The notes: generated from the letters alone by a model not told the origin. Numbered from the stretch's first letter, positions 16,845 to 24,847 are shown. The stretch is DNA of 64,000 nt from Arthrobacter sp. CJ23 (GCF_024741795.1 NZ_CP102950.1:3534001-3598000), one strand, 5' to 3'. Translations and numbers: made by a program.

Positions 16845-17792
16845 TTAGAAGTACCCATCCTTCTTGCGGTCTTCCATGGCTGCCTCGGAGATGCGGTCAT
16901 CTGCACGGGTGGCGCCACGTTCGGTGATGGTGGAGGCGGCAACTTCAATCACAACGTCGCTCACGGTGGCTGCGGCCGATTCAACGGCACCGGTGCAGGA
17001 CATGTCGCCCACGGTGCGGTAGCGGACCGTCTTGGTGATGACTTCCTCGTGCGGCAGCGGCTGGGAGACCTCGCCCACTGCACGCCACATGCCGTCGCGG
17101 GCAAAGACCTCGCGCTCGTGGGCGTAGTACAGGCCCGGCAGCTCGATGTTCTCGCGCTCGATGTAGCGCCAGATGTCCAGCTCGGTCCAGTTGCTGATGG
17201 GGAACGCACGGACGTGCTGGCCCACGGTGTGGCGGCCGTTGTACAGGTTCCACAGCTCGGGGCGCTGGTTGCGCGGATCCCACTGGCCGAACTCGTCACG
17301 CAGGCTCAGGATGCGCTCCTTGGCGCGTGCCTTGTCCTCGTCGCGGCGGCCGCCGCCGAAGACGGCGTCGAACTTGTTGCGCTGGATCGCGTCCAGCAGC
17401 GGGACGGTCTGCAGCGGGTTGCGGGTGCCGTCGGCACGTTCGGCGAGTTCGCCGCGGTCGATGAACTCCTGGACGGAGCCCACCACGAGCTTGAGGCCGA
17501 GGCGCTGCACGGTGCGGTCGCGGAAGTCGATGACCTCCGGGAAGTTGTGGCCGGTGTCCACGTGCAGCACGGGGAACGGGACCTTGCCCGGCCAGAAGGC
17601 CTTGGTGGCCAGGTGCAGCATGACCACGGAGTCCTTGCCGCCGGAGAACAGCAGCGCGGGCTTCTCGAACTCGGCCACCACCTCGCGGATGATGTGGATG
17701 GCCTCGGACTCGAGGGTGTCCAGGCTGGAGAGGCGCGTGGAAACAGCAGCGTCAGTCACCTGGGTGGGCTCCTCAGTTGTGTAAGTGCTCAT
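16845..17792 (-). CDS. cysD: Sulfate adenylyltransferase subunit 2 (CysD)
   Basis: A 315-residue PP-loop ATP pyrophosphatase that forms adenylyl sulfate (APS) from sulfate and ATP together with CysN. The PP-loop is SGGKDS (50-55), followed by LHVDTGHNFPEV and the FGGGRRDEDKARAKER segment typical of CysD. The ATG at 17792 overlaps the cysH stop by ATGA, which decides the start over an in-frame ATG 15 bp upstream. The C-terminal DRKKDGYF is the usual family ending. Confidence 0.95.
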   Translation of the reverse strand: MSTYTTEEPTQVTDAAVSTRLSSLDTLESEAIHIIREVVAEFEKPALLFSGGKDSVVMLHLATKAFWPGKVPFPVLHVDTGHNFPEVIDFRDRTVQRLGLKLVVGSVQEFIDRGELAERADGTRNPLQTVPLLDAIQRNKFDAVFGGGRRDEDKARAKERILSLRDEFGQWDPRNQRPELWNLYNGRHTVGQHVRAFPISNWTELDIWRYIERENIELPGLYYAHEREVFARDGMWRAVGEVSQPLPHEEVITKTVRYRTVGDMSCTGAVESAAATVSDVVIEVAASTITERGATRADDRISEAAMEDRKKDGYF

Positions 17793-18541
17793 GTGTGTAG
17801 TCCGCATTCTGTCTTGTCGGATCCTGCCCAGCGGCCGGCGCGGGGGTCTTCACCCGGGGCCACCTTGCGGGTGCAGGGCTGGCAACCGATGGACGGGTAG
17901 CCCTGGCTCAGGAGTGGGTTGACGGGAAGGATGTTGTCCTCGGAGTACTCGACCAGCTGGTCGAAGGTCCAGTCGACCATCGGGTTCACCTTGACCAGGC
18001 CGAAGCCCTCGTCCCAGGTGACCACCGGCGTGTTCGTGCGGGTGGGCGCCTCGTCGCGTCGGACACCGGTGAACCACACCTCATAGCCGCCAAGGGAGCG
18101 GCGCAGGGGCTGGACCTTCCGGAGGGCGCAGCACTGGGCTGGGTCGCGGGCGAACAAGTCCTTGCCCAGCAGGCGGTCCTGCTGTTCCACGGTGTTCTCG
18201 GGAAGGACGTCCACTACGTTGACGCGCAGGTTCGCCGCAACTTCGTCGCGGGTCTCGTACGTTTCCTTGAAGTGGTAGCCGGTCTCCAGGAACAAGACGT
18301 CGACGCCGGGAAGCTGGTCCGCGACCAAAGCTGGCAGGACGGCGTCGGCCATGGAGCAGGCCACCGTCACCGCGGGCAGCTCAAAGTTGCGAGCCACCCA
18401 GGCGATGACGTCCCGGGCGGGAGCGTTCCAGCCGAGCTCCGCGGCGCCGGCTTCGGCCAGTGCCTTGAGCTCTTCGTGTGACCGAAGGGCGGGCCGTGCT
18501 GCCGCACTTGCGGGATCAGCGAGTGTCTGGGGATCGGTCAT
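17789..18541 (-). CDS. cysH: Adenylyl-sulfate (APS) reductase
   Basis: A 250-residue thioredoxin-dependent reductase that makes sulfite. Two cysteine pairs, Cys137-Cys138 (CCALRK) and Cys220/Cys223 (CQPC), are the [4Fe-4S] ligands that mark APS-type rather than PAPS-type enzymes. The catalytic Cys246 is in the C-terminal ECGLH. The substrate loop EVWFTGVRRDEAPTR is present. The start overlaps the sirA stop and the stop overlaps the cysD start, both by ATGA. Confidence 0.95.
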   Translation of the reverse strand: MTDPQTLADPASAAARPALRSHEELKALAEAGAAELGWNAPARDVIAWVARNFELPAVTVACSMADAVLPALVADQLPGVDVLFLETGYHFKETYETRDEVAANLRVNVVDVLPENTVEQQDRLLGKDLFARDPAQCCALRKVQPLRRSLGGYEVWFTGVRRDEAPTRTNTPVVTWDEGFGLVKVNPMVDWTFDQLVEYSEDNILPVNPLLSQGYPSIGCQPCTRKVAPGEDPRAGRWAGSDKTECGLHT

Positions 18542-20283
18542 TGCAGGTCCCCTTCGTCTGCGGAGAGTGCCCACTCGGCGAAGGTCTGGCCCTCGGCGCC
18601 AACGGCGACGAACTTGCGGACCACACGCTCCACGTAGTCGGGCAGGTCTTCCACCGTGACCTTGAGGCCGCGGACGGTGCGTCCCAGGCCGGCTTCCTCG
18701 CGCTCGACGTTGGCCAGCCCGCCGCCCAGGTGGACCTGGAAACCGGGGGTGGGATCGCCGTCGGGCGTTGGCAGCATCATGCCCTTGAGGCCGATGTCCG
18801 CGGTCTGGATGCGGGCGCAGGAGTTGGGGCAGCCGTTGATGTGCAGGGACAGTGCCTGCGGCAGCTGCTTGGTTTCGACGAGGTCGGCCAGGCGCGTCTC
18901 CAGCTCGGCGATGGCCGTGGCGGCGGTGACCTTGGTTTCCACGATAGCCAGCTTGCAGAACTCGATGCCCGTGCACGCGATGGTTCCGCGGCGGAACAAC
19001 GAGGGGCGGGCGGACAGACCCAGGGTGTCCAGCTTGGCCACCAGGGGCTCCACCTGCTCCTTGGCCACGTCCAGGATGACGAGCTTCTGGTGCGGGGTGG
19101 TGCGCAGGCGGTAGGAGCCGTGGGCCTCGAGGGTATCGGCCAGCTGGACCAAGGCTTCACCGGACGTGCGGCCCACCGTGGGGGTCACGCCGATGAAGAA
19201 CTTGCCGTCCTTCTGCTCGTGGATGCCGATGTGGTCGCCGGGAGCCGTGGGCTTCGGCGCGGCCGGGCCGTCCGGGAGCTTGAAGCCGAGGTACTCGTCT
19301 TCAAGGATCTGGCGGAACTTGGCGGGGCCCCAGTCGTTCATGAGGAACTTCAGGCGTGCCTTGGTGCGCATGCGGCGGTAGCCGTAGTCACGGAAGATGC
19401 TCGTGACGCCGAGCCACACTTCGGCCGCGACCTCGGCGGAGACGAACACGCCCAGGCGTTCGGCCAGGCGCGGGTTGGTGGACAGGCCGCCGCCCACCCA
19501 GAGGTCGTAGCCGGCACCGAGTTCGGGGTGGACCACGCCCACCAGGGCGAAGTCGTTGATCTCGTGGACCACGTCCTGGGACGGGTGGCCGGTGATGGCG
19601 GTCTTGTACTTGCGCGGCAGGTTGGCCAGCTCCGGGTCACCGATGAACCGCTCGGCCAGCTCGTGGATGAGCGGCGTGGGGTCGATGATCTCGTCCTTGG
19701 CGATGCCGGCCACCGGGGAGCCGAGGATGACGCGGGGAACGTCGCCGCAGGCCTCGGTGGTGGAGAGGTTGACGGCTTCGAGGCGGCGCCAGATTTCGGG
19801 CACGTCCTCCACGCGGATCCAGTGCAGCTGGATGTTCTGGCGGTCCGTGAGGTCGGCGCTGCCGCGGGCGAAGTCCACGGAGATCTGGCCGATGACGCGC
19901 AGCTGCTCGGTGGTGAGCGCGCCGCCGTCGATGCGGACGCGCAGCATGAAGTACTTGTCCTCGAGCTCGTGCGGCTCAAGCGTGGCGGTCTTGCCGCCGT
20001 CGATCCCGGGCTTGCGCTGGGTGTAGAGGCCCCACCAGCGGAAGCGGCCGTGCAGGTCGGTGCCGTCGATCGAGTCGAAGCCGTGCTTTGAGTAGACAGA
20101 CTCGATGCGCTCGCGGACGTTCAGCCCGTTGTCTTCCTGCTTCCAGGTTTCGTTGCCGTTGAGCGGCGCGGTGCCGTCGACCTTCCACTGGCCGTGGGGT
20201 TTCGCGGCAGGGCGTGCGGATCGTGCCGGGCGCGCGGGGACTGCGGCGTCCGTGGACGGTCCGGCTACAGCTGTATCTGTCAT
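18538..20283 (-). CDS. sirA: Ferredoxin-dependent sulfite reductase
   Basis: A 581-residue siroheme/[4Fe-4S] enzyme reducing sulfite to sulfide. Two ferredoxin-like/catalytic repeats are visible; the first has LTDRQNIQLHWIRVEDVPEI and the cluster ligands are Cys437, Cys443 (CTGIEFC), Cys485 and Cys489 (CPNSC). The N-terminal 35 residues are a Pro/Ala-rich extension of no known role. The ATG at 20283 has no ribosome site but a -10-like TACAGT about 7 nt upstream, suggesting leaderless translation. First gene of sirA-cysH-cysD-cysN; its siroheme comes from the fused synthase at 7672 and probably the CbiX-like chelatase just upstream. Confidence 0.93.
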   Translation of the reverse strand: MTDTAVAGPSTDAAVPARPARSARPAAKPHGQWKVDGTAPLNGNETWKQEDNGLNVRERIESVYSKHGFDSIDGTDLHGRFRWWGLYTQRKPGIDGGKTATLEPHELEDKYFMLRVRIDGGALTTEQLRVIGQISVDFARGSADLTDRQNIQLHWIRVEDVPEIWRRLEAVNLSTTEACGDVPRVILGSPVAGIAKDEIIDPTPLIHELAERFIGDPELANLPRKYKTAITGHPSQDVVHEINDFALVGVVHPELGAGYDLWVGGGLSTNPRLAERLGVFVSAEVAAEVWLGVTSIFRDYGYRRMRTKARLKFLMNDWGPAKFRQILEDEYLGFKLPDGPAAPKPTAPGDHIGIHEQKDGKFFIGVTPTVGRTSGEALVQLADTLEAHGSYRLRTTPHQKLVILDVAKEQVEPLVAKLDTLGLSARPSLFRRGTIACTGIEFCKLAIVETKVTAATAIAELETRLADLVETKQLPQALSLHINGCPNSCARIQTADIGLKGMMLPTPDGDPTPGFQVHLGGGLANVEREEAGLGRTVRGLKVTVEDLPDYVERVVRKFVAVGAEGQTFAEWALSADEGDLQ

Positions 20284-20331
20284 ACAAAGACTGTAGGACC
20301 GGCCAGATTTCCCCCACAAAGGGGCGGAAAC
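20281..20331 (-). promoter_or_regulatory. Shared sulfur-type promoter module upstream of sirA
   Basis: On the minus strand GTTTCCGCCCCTTTG to the ATG spans 51 bp, exactly as before cysG, and CCTACAGT begins 34 nt after the first G. TTTCC-N13-GGAAA forms a dyad over the presumed -35 region. The last 20 nt are almost identical to those before cysG. It should control the whole sulfate-reduction operon. Confidence 0.75.
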
Positions 20332-20413
20332 GCTGAGTCACCTAGGGAAACATTTCGTCACGAACACGCCGTGGCCCTTGTCCGGAGTGCCCCGCTGTGC
20401 ATTCCCGGAAGGA

Positions 20414-21118
20414 TCAGTCGGCCCCGCCCAGCACGGCGTCGTAGCGCTCCAGCGCGATCTCCGCGAGCACCATGGAAGGCAGCAGCGGGGCCGTCACAAT
20501 GTCTGCGCCGGCCTTGAACAGCTGGTCGTGGAAATAGCCGGTGGCGAGCAGGTACGAGGACACCAGCACGCGCCCGGTCCCCCCGTCCTCGGCGAGTTCG
20601 GCACGCAGGGCCGCTACGCCGTCGGGCACGTTGGGTTCGGCACTGGCCCCATAGGCGACGCGCACCTTGTTGGGGAGCAGCTCCGCGAGCTGGCGGGCCT
20701 GTTCCTCGGAGTCGACGGAGCCGTCCGGCAGGGACGAGCCGGCGGCGGCGAGCAGCACGCCGTCGTTCTCTTCCAGCCCGGCGGCGCGCAGCTGCGCGGC
20801 CAGCAGTTCCGCGAGGCGCGGGTCCGGGCCGAGGGGCGGCGCCGCGGTCACCTCGGGGCGGGACTTGATGGCCTTGGGGACGTCCACCTTGACGTGGAAG
20901 CCGGTGCTCAGCAGGAGCGGAACCACCACGGCGGGCGTGCCTTCCGGGAGTCCGGCCACCACGGCCGAGAGCTCGGGCTCCTGCACGTCCACATAGGCCT
21001 CCAGGACCTGCAGGCCGGGGCGCAGGGACTGGATGTCGGCGAGGACCTGGCGGATGGCGGCCTGGCCTTCGGCGTTCCGGGTTCCGTGGGCACAGGCGAT
21101 CAAGACGGGGCTGTTCAT
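20414..21118 (-). CDS. Sirohydrochlorin chelatase-like protein (CbiX/SirB)
   Basis: A 234-residue two-repeat CbiX-family protein. The N-terminal repeat has the metal/active His11 in CAHGTRN and a second His in LSTGFHVKVD. The C-terminal repeat has AAGSSLPDG in place of the HG motif and keeps ATGYFHDQL. It probably inserts Fe(II) into sirohydrochlorin to finish siroheme, complementing the fused synthase at 7672. It is just upstream of sirA on the same strand, with a 130-bp gap holding the sirA promoter. ATG 21118 was chosen; the frame upstream overlaps the divergent channel gene and has no similarity. Confidence 0.88.
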   Translation of the reverse strand: MNSPVLIACAHGTRNAEGQAAIRQVLADIQSLRPGLQVLEAYVDVQEPELSAVVAGLPEGTPAVVVPLLLSTGFHVKVDVPKAIKSRPEVTAAPPLGPDPRLAELLAAQLRAAGLEENDGVLLAAAGSSLPDGSVDSEEQARQLAELLPNKVRVAYGASAEPNVPDGVAALRAELAEDGGTGRVLVSSYLLATGYFHDQLFKAGADIVTAPLLPSMVLAEIALERYDAVLGGAD

Positions 21119-21182
21119 GGGAGCTAGCGTAACGTTGAGCCCACATCGATGGAGAGCCGCCGGCAGAAAGTAACGGGTCCAC

Positions 21183-21881
21183 TTGTTTTCGTTTGACTTG
21201 TTCCCTTTTGACGCTGTGCTCGTCTGGCTGGACCTCGCCGGGGTGTTCTTCTTCGCTGTCTCCGGGTCCCTGCTCGCTGCTCGGAAGCAGTTCGACTTCA
21301 TCGGCTCCATCCTGCTGGCCTGCATGGTCTCGCTGGGCGGCGGCGTGATCCGCGACATCATCATCGGTGCCGGCCCGCCCGTGGCCTTCACCAACCCGGT
21401 CTATCTGATCCCTCCCCTGCTGGCCGCCGTGCTGGTCTACTTCCTCTTTTCCAACGTGCAGCGCTACACCTCGTTGCTGACCCTGTTCGACGCCGGCGGG
21501 CTGGCCCTGTTCTGCATCACGGGCACGCTCAAGGCCCTCACTGCGGGCATGAACCCGGTCGCCGCCATCCTGCTGGGGGTCACCACGGCGGTGGGCGGCG
21601 GCCTGCTGCGGGACATCACGGCCAACGAAGTTCCGGGGCTGTTCGACGCCCGCGACATCTACGCGCTCCCGGCCTTGACCGGGGCCGGGCTGACCGCCCT
21701 TCTGTGGCAACTGGGCATCTTCAGCGGCCTGGCCGCGGGACTCGTGGCCGCGGTGGTTTTCGCCTTCCGGGTGACCGCGTGGCGCCGGGGCTGGCGCGTG
21801 CCCCTGGCGGTGCGCGGCTGGCACCGTGCCGGGGGCGTTTCGGGTGCAGCTGCGGGCGGGGAATCGCGCGGCCGCGATTAG
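21183..21881 (+). CDS. Trimeric intracellular cation channel family protein (UPF0126/YadS-like)
   Basis: A 232-residue membrane protein with about seven hydrophobic segments in two related halves, each ending with a glycine-rich loop: SLGGGVIRDIIIG in the first and AVGGGLLRDITANEVP in the second. These are the hallmark of bacterial TRIC-type channels (YadS family). The start is a TTG at 21183 with a weak ribosome site; a GTG at 21216 is the alternative. A polar 25-residue tail follows the last helix. It is 13 bp upstream of the small acidic gene and may be co-transcribed with it. Confidence 0.82.
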   Translation: MFSFDLFPFDAVLVWLDLAGVFFFAVSGSLLAARKQFDFIGSILLACMVSLGGGVIRDIIIGAGPPVAFTNPVYLIPPLLAAVLVYFLFSNVQRYTSLLTLFDAGGLALFCITGTLKALTAGMNPVAAILLGVTTAVGGGLLRDITANEVPGLFDARDIYALPALTGAGLTALLWQLGIFSGLAAGLVAAVVFAFRVTAWRRGWRVPLAVRGWHRAGGVSGAAAGGESRGRD

Positions 21882-21894
21882 CTAGGATGGAACC

Positions 21895-22317
21895 ATGACT
21901 GACATGTTCCTCGAGAAGTTCCGCGCGCTGGTCCCGAAATATCTTGAGGATGAATGGCAGCAGGAAGACGGCCTCACCCCGGAGGAGCTCGACTCCGCCC
22001 TGGCCGAGCACAAGTTCACCGTCCCGCTGGTCCTGCGGGAGTTCTACCTGGCCATCGGCGGCTGCGAAGACCTCATGGAGGCCTACCACTACTTCTGGGA
22101 CCCCGAGGAGCTTGAGGTGGACGACGACGGCTTCCTGATGTTCCTCGAGGACGAGGAAGAGCAGTTCACCTGGGGCTTCCGCACCGCCGACCTCGGCGTC
22201 CCGGACCCCATCGTGTACCGCCGCAACAATGCCCGCGGCCAGTGGAAGAGCGAAGAAGGCACCTTCTCCGAGTTCGTCTTCGACATGTTCGAGTGGGCCT
22301 TCAACGACGAGGACTAG
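21895..22317 (+). CDS. SMI1/KNR4 (SUKH)-like small acidic protein
   Basis: A 140-residue, strongly acidic cytosolic protein. The pattern LREFYLAIGG near residues 46-55, then a Trp/Phe-rich stretch and FLEDEEEQFTWGF, resembles the SMI1/KNR4 (SUKH) fold, whose bacterial members are often immunity proteins. No toxin gene is adjacent, so an immunity role is only a possibility. The ATG follows AGGATGG at normal spacing. It sits 13 bp after the channel gene. Confidence 0.6.
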   Translation: MTDMFLEKFRALVPKYLEDEWQQEDGLTPEELDSALAEHKFTVPLVLREFYLAIGGCEDLMEAYHYFWDPEELEVDDDGFLMFLEDEEEQFTWGFRTADLGVPDPIVYRRNNARGQWKSEEGTFSEFVFDMFEWAFNDED

Positions 22318-22355
22318 CTCCTTTCGCTGGGCGCGCCCGTCGTTTGCGCCATCCT

Positions 22356-22380
22356 GGGGCACTTTGACACGGACACGCCG
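22356..22380 (+). repeat. Dispersed repeat family C, copy 2
   Basis: GGGGCACTTTGACACG followed by GACACGCCG, identical to the copy at 10979 read on the other strand. Together with the copy at 23353 it brackets the AbiEi/DUF559 gene in direct orientation. Confidence 0.8.
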
Positions 22381-22436
22381 TTGATTCTGGCGTTCAGCGG
22401 CCGCTGAGGCGGCAATGTAGCCCACGACGGCGGCTG

Positions 22437-23276
22437 TCACCTTGCATCGAAGGCTCCACTTCGCCGTAACTCCAGAACCCCCAAGACTTCGGCCGCCATG
22501 CGCTCCGGGTGGTGCACGACGTCGTCATAGTAGTAGCGCAAGGGGAGCCGCCCTCCCTTGAGCGTGGCATTGTTCCGGCGCTGGTCCTTCTTGGCCTGCC
22601 GGGGCTCAAGGTGGGTGCCACCGTCCAGCTCCACCGCCAGGCAGTCCTCCACCACACAGTCCACCTCCCCCACGCCATTCAGCTCCACGTGCATGCACAC
22701 CTTGAGCCCGGCCCGCACGAAGTGCGTGTGCGCCAGGACTTCCAGGAGGGAGTCGGTCCGCGGAATGACCAGATCGAGGATTCCTCTGGCCGCCCCGTTG
22801 CGGTTGCCCTGCAGCTTGCCGGCCAGAAATCCCTGGCTGATGTTGCCTTGGCTGATGGCGGCCTGCACCATCACCAGGGCCTCAAGCTCCGGCAGGCAAT
22901 GCAGCGCATGAATCAAGACGTCCGCAAGCCCTGCCACAGGCAACCAAGGATGACGGGGATGGCGGCAAGGACCATGCCTGGTGGAATCTTCCGGGACGGG
23001 CTTGTGGCCGGCGCTAAGGTGCAGCCCGGCCGCGGGGTTCAAGGTCCATAGCCCGTAGTGGGGCGCCCCCGAGACGCACGTCAGCAGCGCATTGCAGCTT
23101 TGGGCGTGCCTGATGTCCCTCGCTCCCCCCGGCACGGCGTAGATGCCGCGGCGCAGCCTAAGGACCTTGCCCGCGCTCAAGGCCGATTCGATGTCCGCCT
23201 TGGTGATCCCGGCGGCCAGTAGGGTGCTGCGTCTGGCCACACCGCCGCGTCTGGCAAGGAATGAGGAGATGTCCAT
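22437..23276 (-). CDS. AbiEi-like winged helix plus DUF559 (Vsr-like nuclease fold) protein
   Basis: A 279-residue protein. Residues 1-60 resemble the AbiEi antitoxin N-terminal winged helix (FLARRGGVARRSTLLAAGIT, then LRRGIYAVPG). The C-terminal 100 residues resemble DUF559, a PD-(D/E)XK nuclease fold with candidate metal residues in VGEVDCVV and AVELDGGTHL. Such proteins are common orphans in actinobacteria and no AbiEii toxin is adjacent. ATG 23276 is chosen because the conserved winged helix begins there; an upstream extension is open but unlike the family. It lies between two direct copies of repeat C, and its codon use is somewhat less GC-biased than its neighbours, which could mean it moved as a unit. 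Confidence 0.72.
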   Translation of the reverse strand: MDISSFLARRGGVARRSTLLAAGITKADIESALSAGKVLRLRRGIYAVPGGARDIRHAQSCNALLTCVSGAPHYGLWTLNPAAGLHLSAGHKPVPEDSTRHGPCRHPRHPWLPVAGLADVLIHALHCLPELEALVMVQAAISQGNISQGFLAGKLQGNRNGAARGILDLVIPRTDSLLEVLAHTHFVRAGLKVCMHVELNGVGEVDCVVEDCLAVELDGGTHLEPRQAKKDQRRNNATLKGGRLPLRYYYDDVVHHPERMAAEVLGVLELRRSGAFDAR

Positions 23277-23352
23277 GTCCTCATCAACCCAGTTGAAGGC
23301 CGGCTCGCAACAGGCACCATGTGGCATATGTGGACAAGCCGCCGTCCAAACC

Positions 23353-23420
23353 GGGGCACTTTGACACGAACACGCCGCCGAATCAGGTCCAAGAGGGCAC
23401 GTGGGCCGCCAAAGTGCCCC
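23353..23420. repeat. Dispersed repeat family C, copy 3 with inverted partner
   Basis: GGGGCACTTTGACACG followed by AACACGCCG at 23353-23377 differs by one base from the other copies. An 11-bp inverted partner, CAAAGTGCCCC, is at 23410-23420, so this copy forms a stem with a 46-nt loop and may show the fuller element. Confidence 0.75.
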
Positions 23421-23555
23421 AAGACGGCACGGGGACAGCACACAGCCAGCTGGAAAACCGGTTGACTTGGCCTGTTGCGCTTGTGACAAATTTGTCATAT
23501 GCTATTCACGGATCTACTAAATGCCTCCGGTAGGTCCGATGCGAACGGAGACTGT

Positions 23556-23607
23556 GGTCCCGGTTCCTTGCAGCGTATGACTCGTAACGCCGCAAAGAAC
23601 CGGGGCC
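23556..23607. repeat. Imperfect 20-bp-stem hairpin
   Basis: GGTCCCGGTTCCTTGCAGCG pairs with CGCCGCAAAGAACCGGGGCC except at three positions, with a 12-nt loop. It stands downstream of idsA beside palindrome B copy 2. It may be a backup terminator or a relic of another palindromic element. Confidence 0.6.
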
Positions 23608-23645
23608 ATTCCCGTCTTAAGCGCCCATTCCGCCTTAAACGCCAA

Positions 23646-23721
23646 CCCCGCCCAACTGACTGGCATTAGTGGTTGTTTTGAGCGTCCAAAACAACCACAA
23701 CTGCGAGCCAGTTGGGCGGGG
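23646..23721. repeat. Palindromic repeat family B, copy 2
   Basis: A 76-bp hairpin with outer arm CCCCGCCCAACTG and inner arm GTGGTTGTTTTG. It begins 13 bp past the idsA stop on the minus strand. Three mismatched positions in the mid-arm make it the least perfect of the five copies. Confidence 0.83.
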
Positions 23722-23734
23722 AACGGAAGAAAAC

Positions 23735-24838
23735 TTAGCTGGCGCGCTCCACCACGGCGTGCGCGAAGTTGGTCAGGGAGGTCTTGACCACGCCTTCGGG
23801 CAGCGGCTTCAGCGCGGCAATGGCCTCGGCGGACCACTGGCGGGCAATCATCCAGGACTCGGCGGTGGCGGGGTGCTCGCGCAGCCCGGCCACGGCGGCG
23901 GCCAGTGCTTCATCGGAGGACAGGTCTCCGTCCACCAGCTCCAGCAGTTCGACGGCGGACTGGTCGCCTGCTGCCGCATCGCGGCGGAGCAGCAGCACCG
24001 GCAGGGTGGGCACGCCTTCGCGCAGATCGGTGCCCGGGGACTTCCCGGACTTCACCTTGACGCCCGTGACATCGATGACGTCGTCGGCAAGCTGGAAGGC
24101 CACGCCCACCTTCTCGCCGTACTCCACCAACACGTCCTCGAAGGCTTCGTCGGCGCCGGCGAAGATCGCACCGAGCTGCCCGGAGGCGGCCACCAGGGAG
24201 CCGGTCTTGTCAGCGATGACGGACAGGTAGTGCTCCACGGCGTCCTCGTCCTCGCGCGGGCCCACGGTCTCGTGCAGCTGGCCCAGGCACAGCCGCTCGA
24301 AGGTGCGGGCCTGGATGCCCAGGGCGCGCGAGCCGAGCTCGGACACCAGGATCGAGGCGCGGGCAAAGATGAGGTCGCCGGTGAGGATGGCCACCGAGTT
24401 GCCCCAGACCTCGTGCGCCGTGGGGGCTCCGCGGCGGAAGGGCGCTGAGTCCATGACGTCGTCGTGGTACAGCGTGGCGAGGTGCGTCAGTTCCACCACG
24501 ACGGCGGCCTGGACCACCTCGGGGCGGGAGGCGTCACCGAGGTGCGCGCAGAGCAGCGTCAGCAGCGGACGGATGCGCTTGCCGCCGGCTTCCACAAGGT
24601 GACGCGACGTTGCGTCAGCCAGCGGGTCCGAGTTGGAGATCGCTTCGCGGAGCTGCTTCTCCACCCGGGCAAGGTTGGTGGTGATGGCGGGGCCAAGTTC
24701 GGCGTCGCCGGCGATGGCGGCAAAACCGGCGGGCAGCTGGAGGCCCGTGGCGATCGCGGTGGTGTTGGGGGCAGGCTCAGCAGAGTCCGGCAGGCCGTGC
24801 CCGGCATGCGTCCAGCTGTGTTCGGCAGAGTGTGTCAC
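23735..24838 (-). CDS. Polyprenyl diphosphate synthase (menaquinone side chain)
   Basis: A 367-residue trans-isoprenyl diphosphate synthase. The substrate motifs are GGKRIRP (85-91), the first Asp-rich motif DDVMD (126-130) and the second DDVID (252-256). It condenses isopentenyl diphosphate into a long-chain prenyl diphosphate; chain length cannot be read reliably, but location beside menJ and menG points to the menaquinone tail (hepta- to nonaprenyl). The GTG start at 24838 lies 9 bp after the menJ stop, and an unusually long polar N-terminus (about 50 residues) precedes the fold. Confidence 0.88.
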   Translation of the reverse strand: MTHSAEHSWTHAGHGLPDSAEPAPNTTAIATGLQLPAGFAAIAGDAELGPAITTNLARVEKQLREAISNSDPLADATSRHLVEAGGKRIRPLLTLLCAHLGDASRPEVVQAAVVVELTHLATLYHDDVMDSAPFRRGAPTAHEVWGNSVAILTGDLIFARASILVSELGSRALGIQARTFERLCLGQLHETVGPREDEDAVEHYLSVIADKTGSLVAASGQLGAIFAGADEAFEDVLVEYGEKVGVAFQLADDVIDVTGVKVKSGKSPGTDLREGVPTLPVLLLRRDAAAGDQSAVELLELVDGDLSSDEALAAAVAGLREHPATAESWMIARQWSAEAIAALKPLPEGVVKTSLTNFAHAVVERAS

Positions 24839-24847
24839 GGGTTAACC

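Larger units (their letters stand above)
23277..23734. other. Intergenic region of about 460 bp made largely of repeats
   Basis: No gene is supported. It contains repeat C copy 3 with an inverted partner (23353-23420), an AT-richer stretch around 23480-23520 that could hold a promoter, a hairpin (23556-23607), a piece resembling half of palindrome A (about 23617-23642), and palindrome B copy 2. Confidence 0.7.

Noticed and set aside
15426..17900. Very long open frame on the plus strand opposite cysN and cysD
   Set aside because: It is an antisense mirror of GC-rich third positions. The minus-strand genes have clear domains and coupled starts; the mirror product is a low-complexity Gly/Val/Asp mix. 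The same applies to 6085-7569 plus, 767-2602 minus, 18478-20091 plus and 33142-35262 plus.
20358..21824. Long minus-strand frame opposite the TRIC-like gene
   Set aside because: Its product is low complexity and overlaps two genes with clear domains.
10853..23443. Short frames at three places sharing the peptide RRVRVKVP
   Set aside because: The peptide comes from translating repeat C in the same frame at each copy. It is not a protein family.
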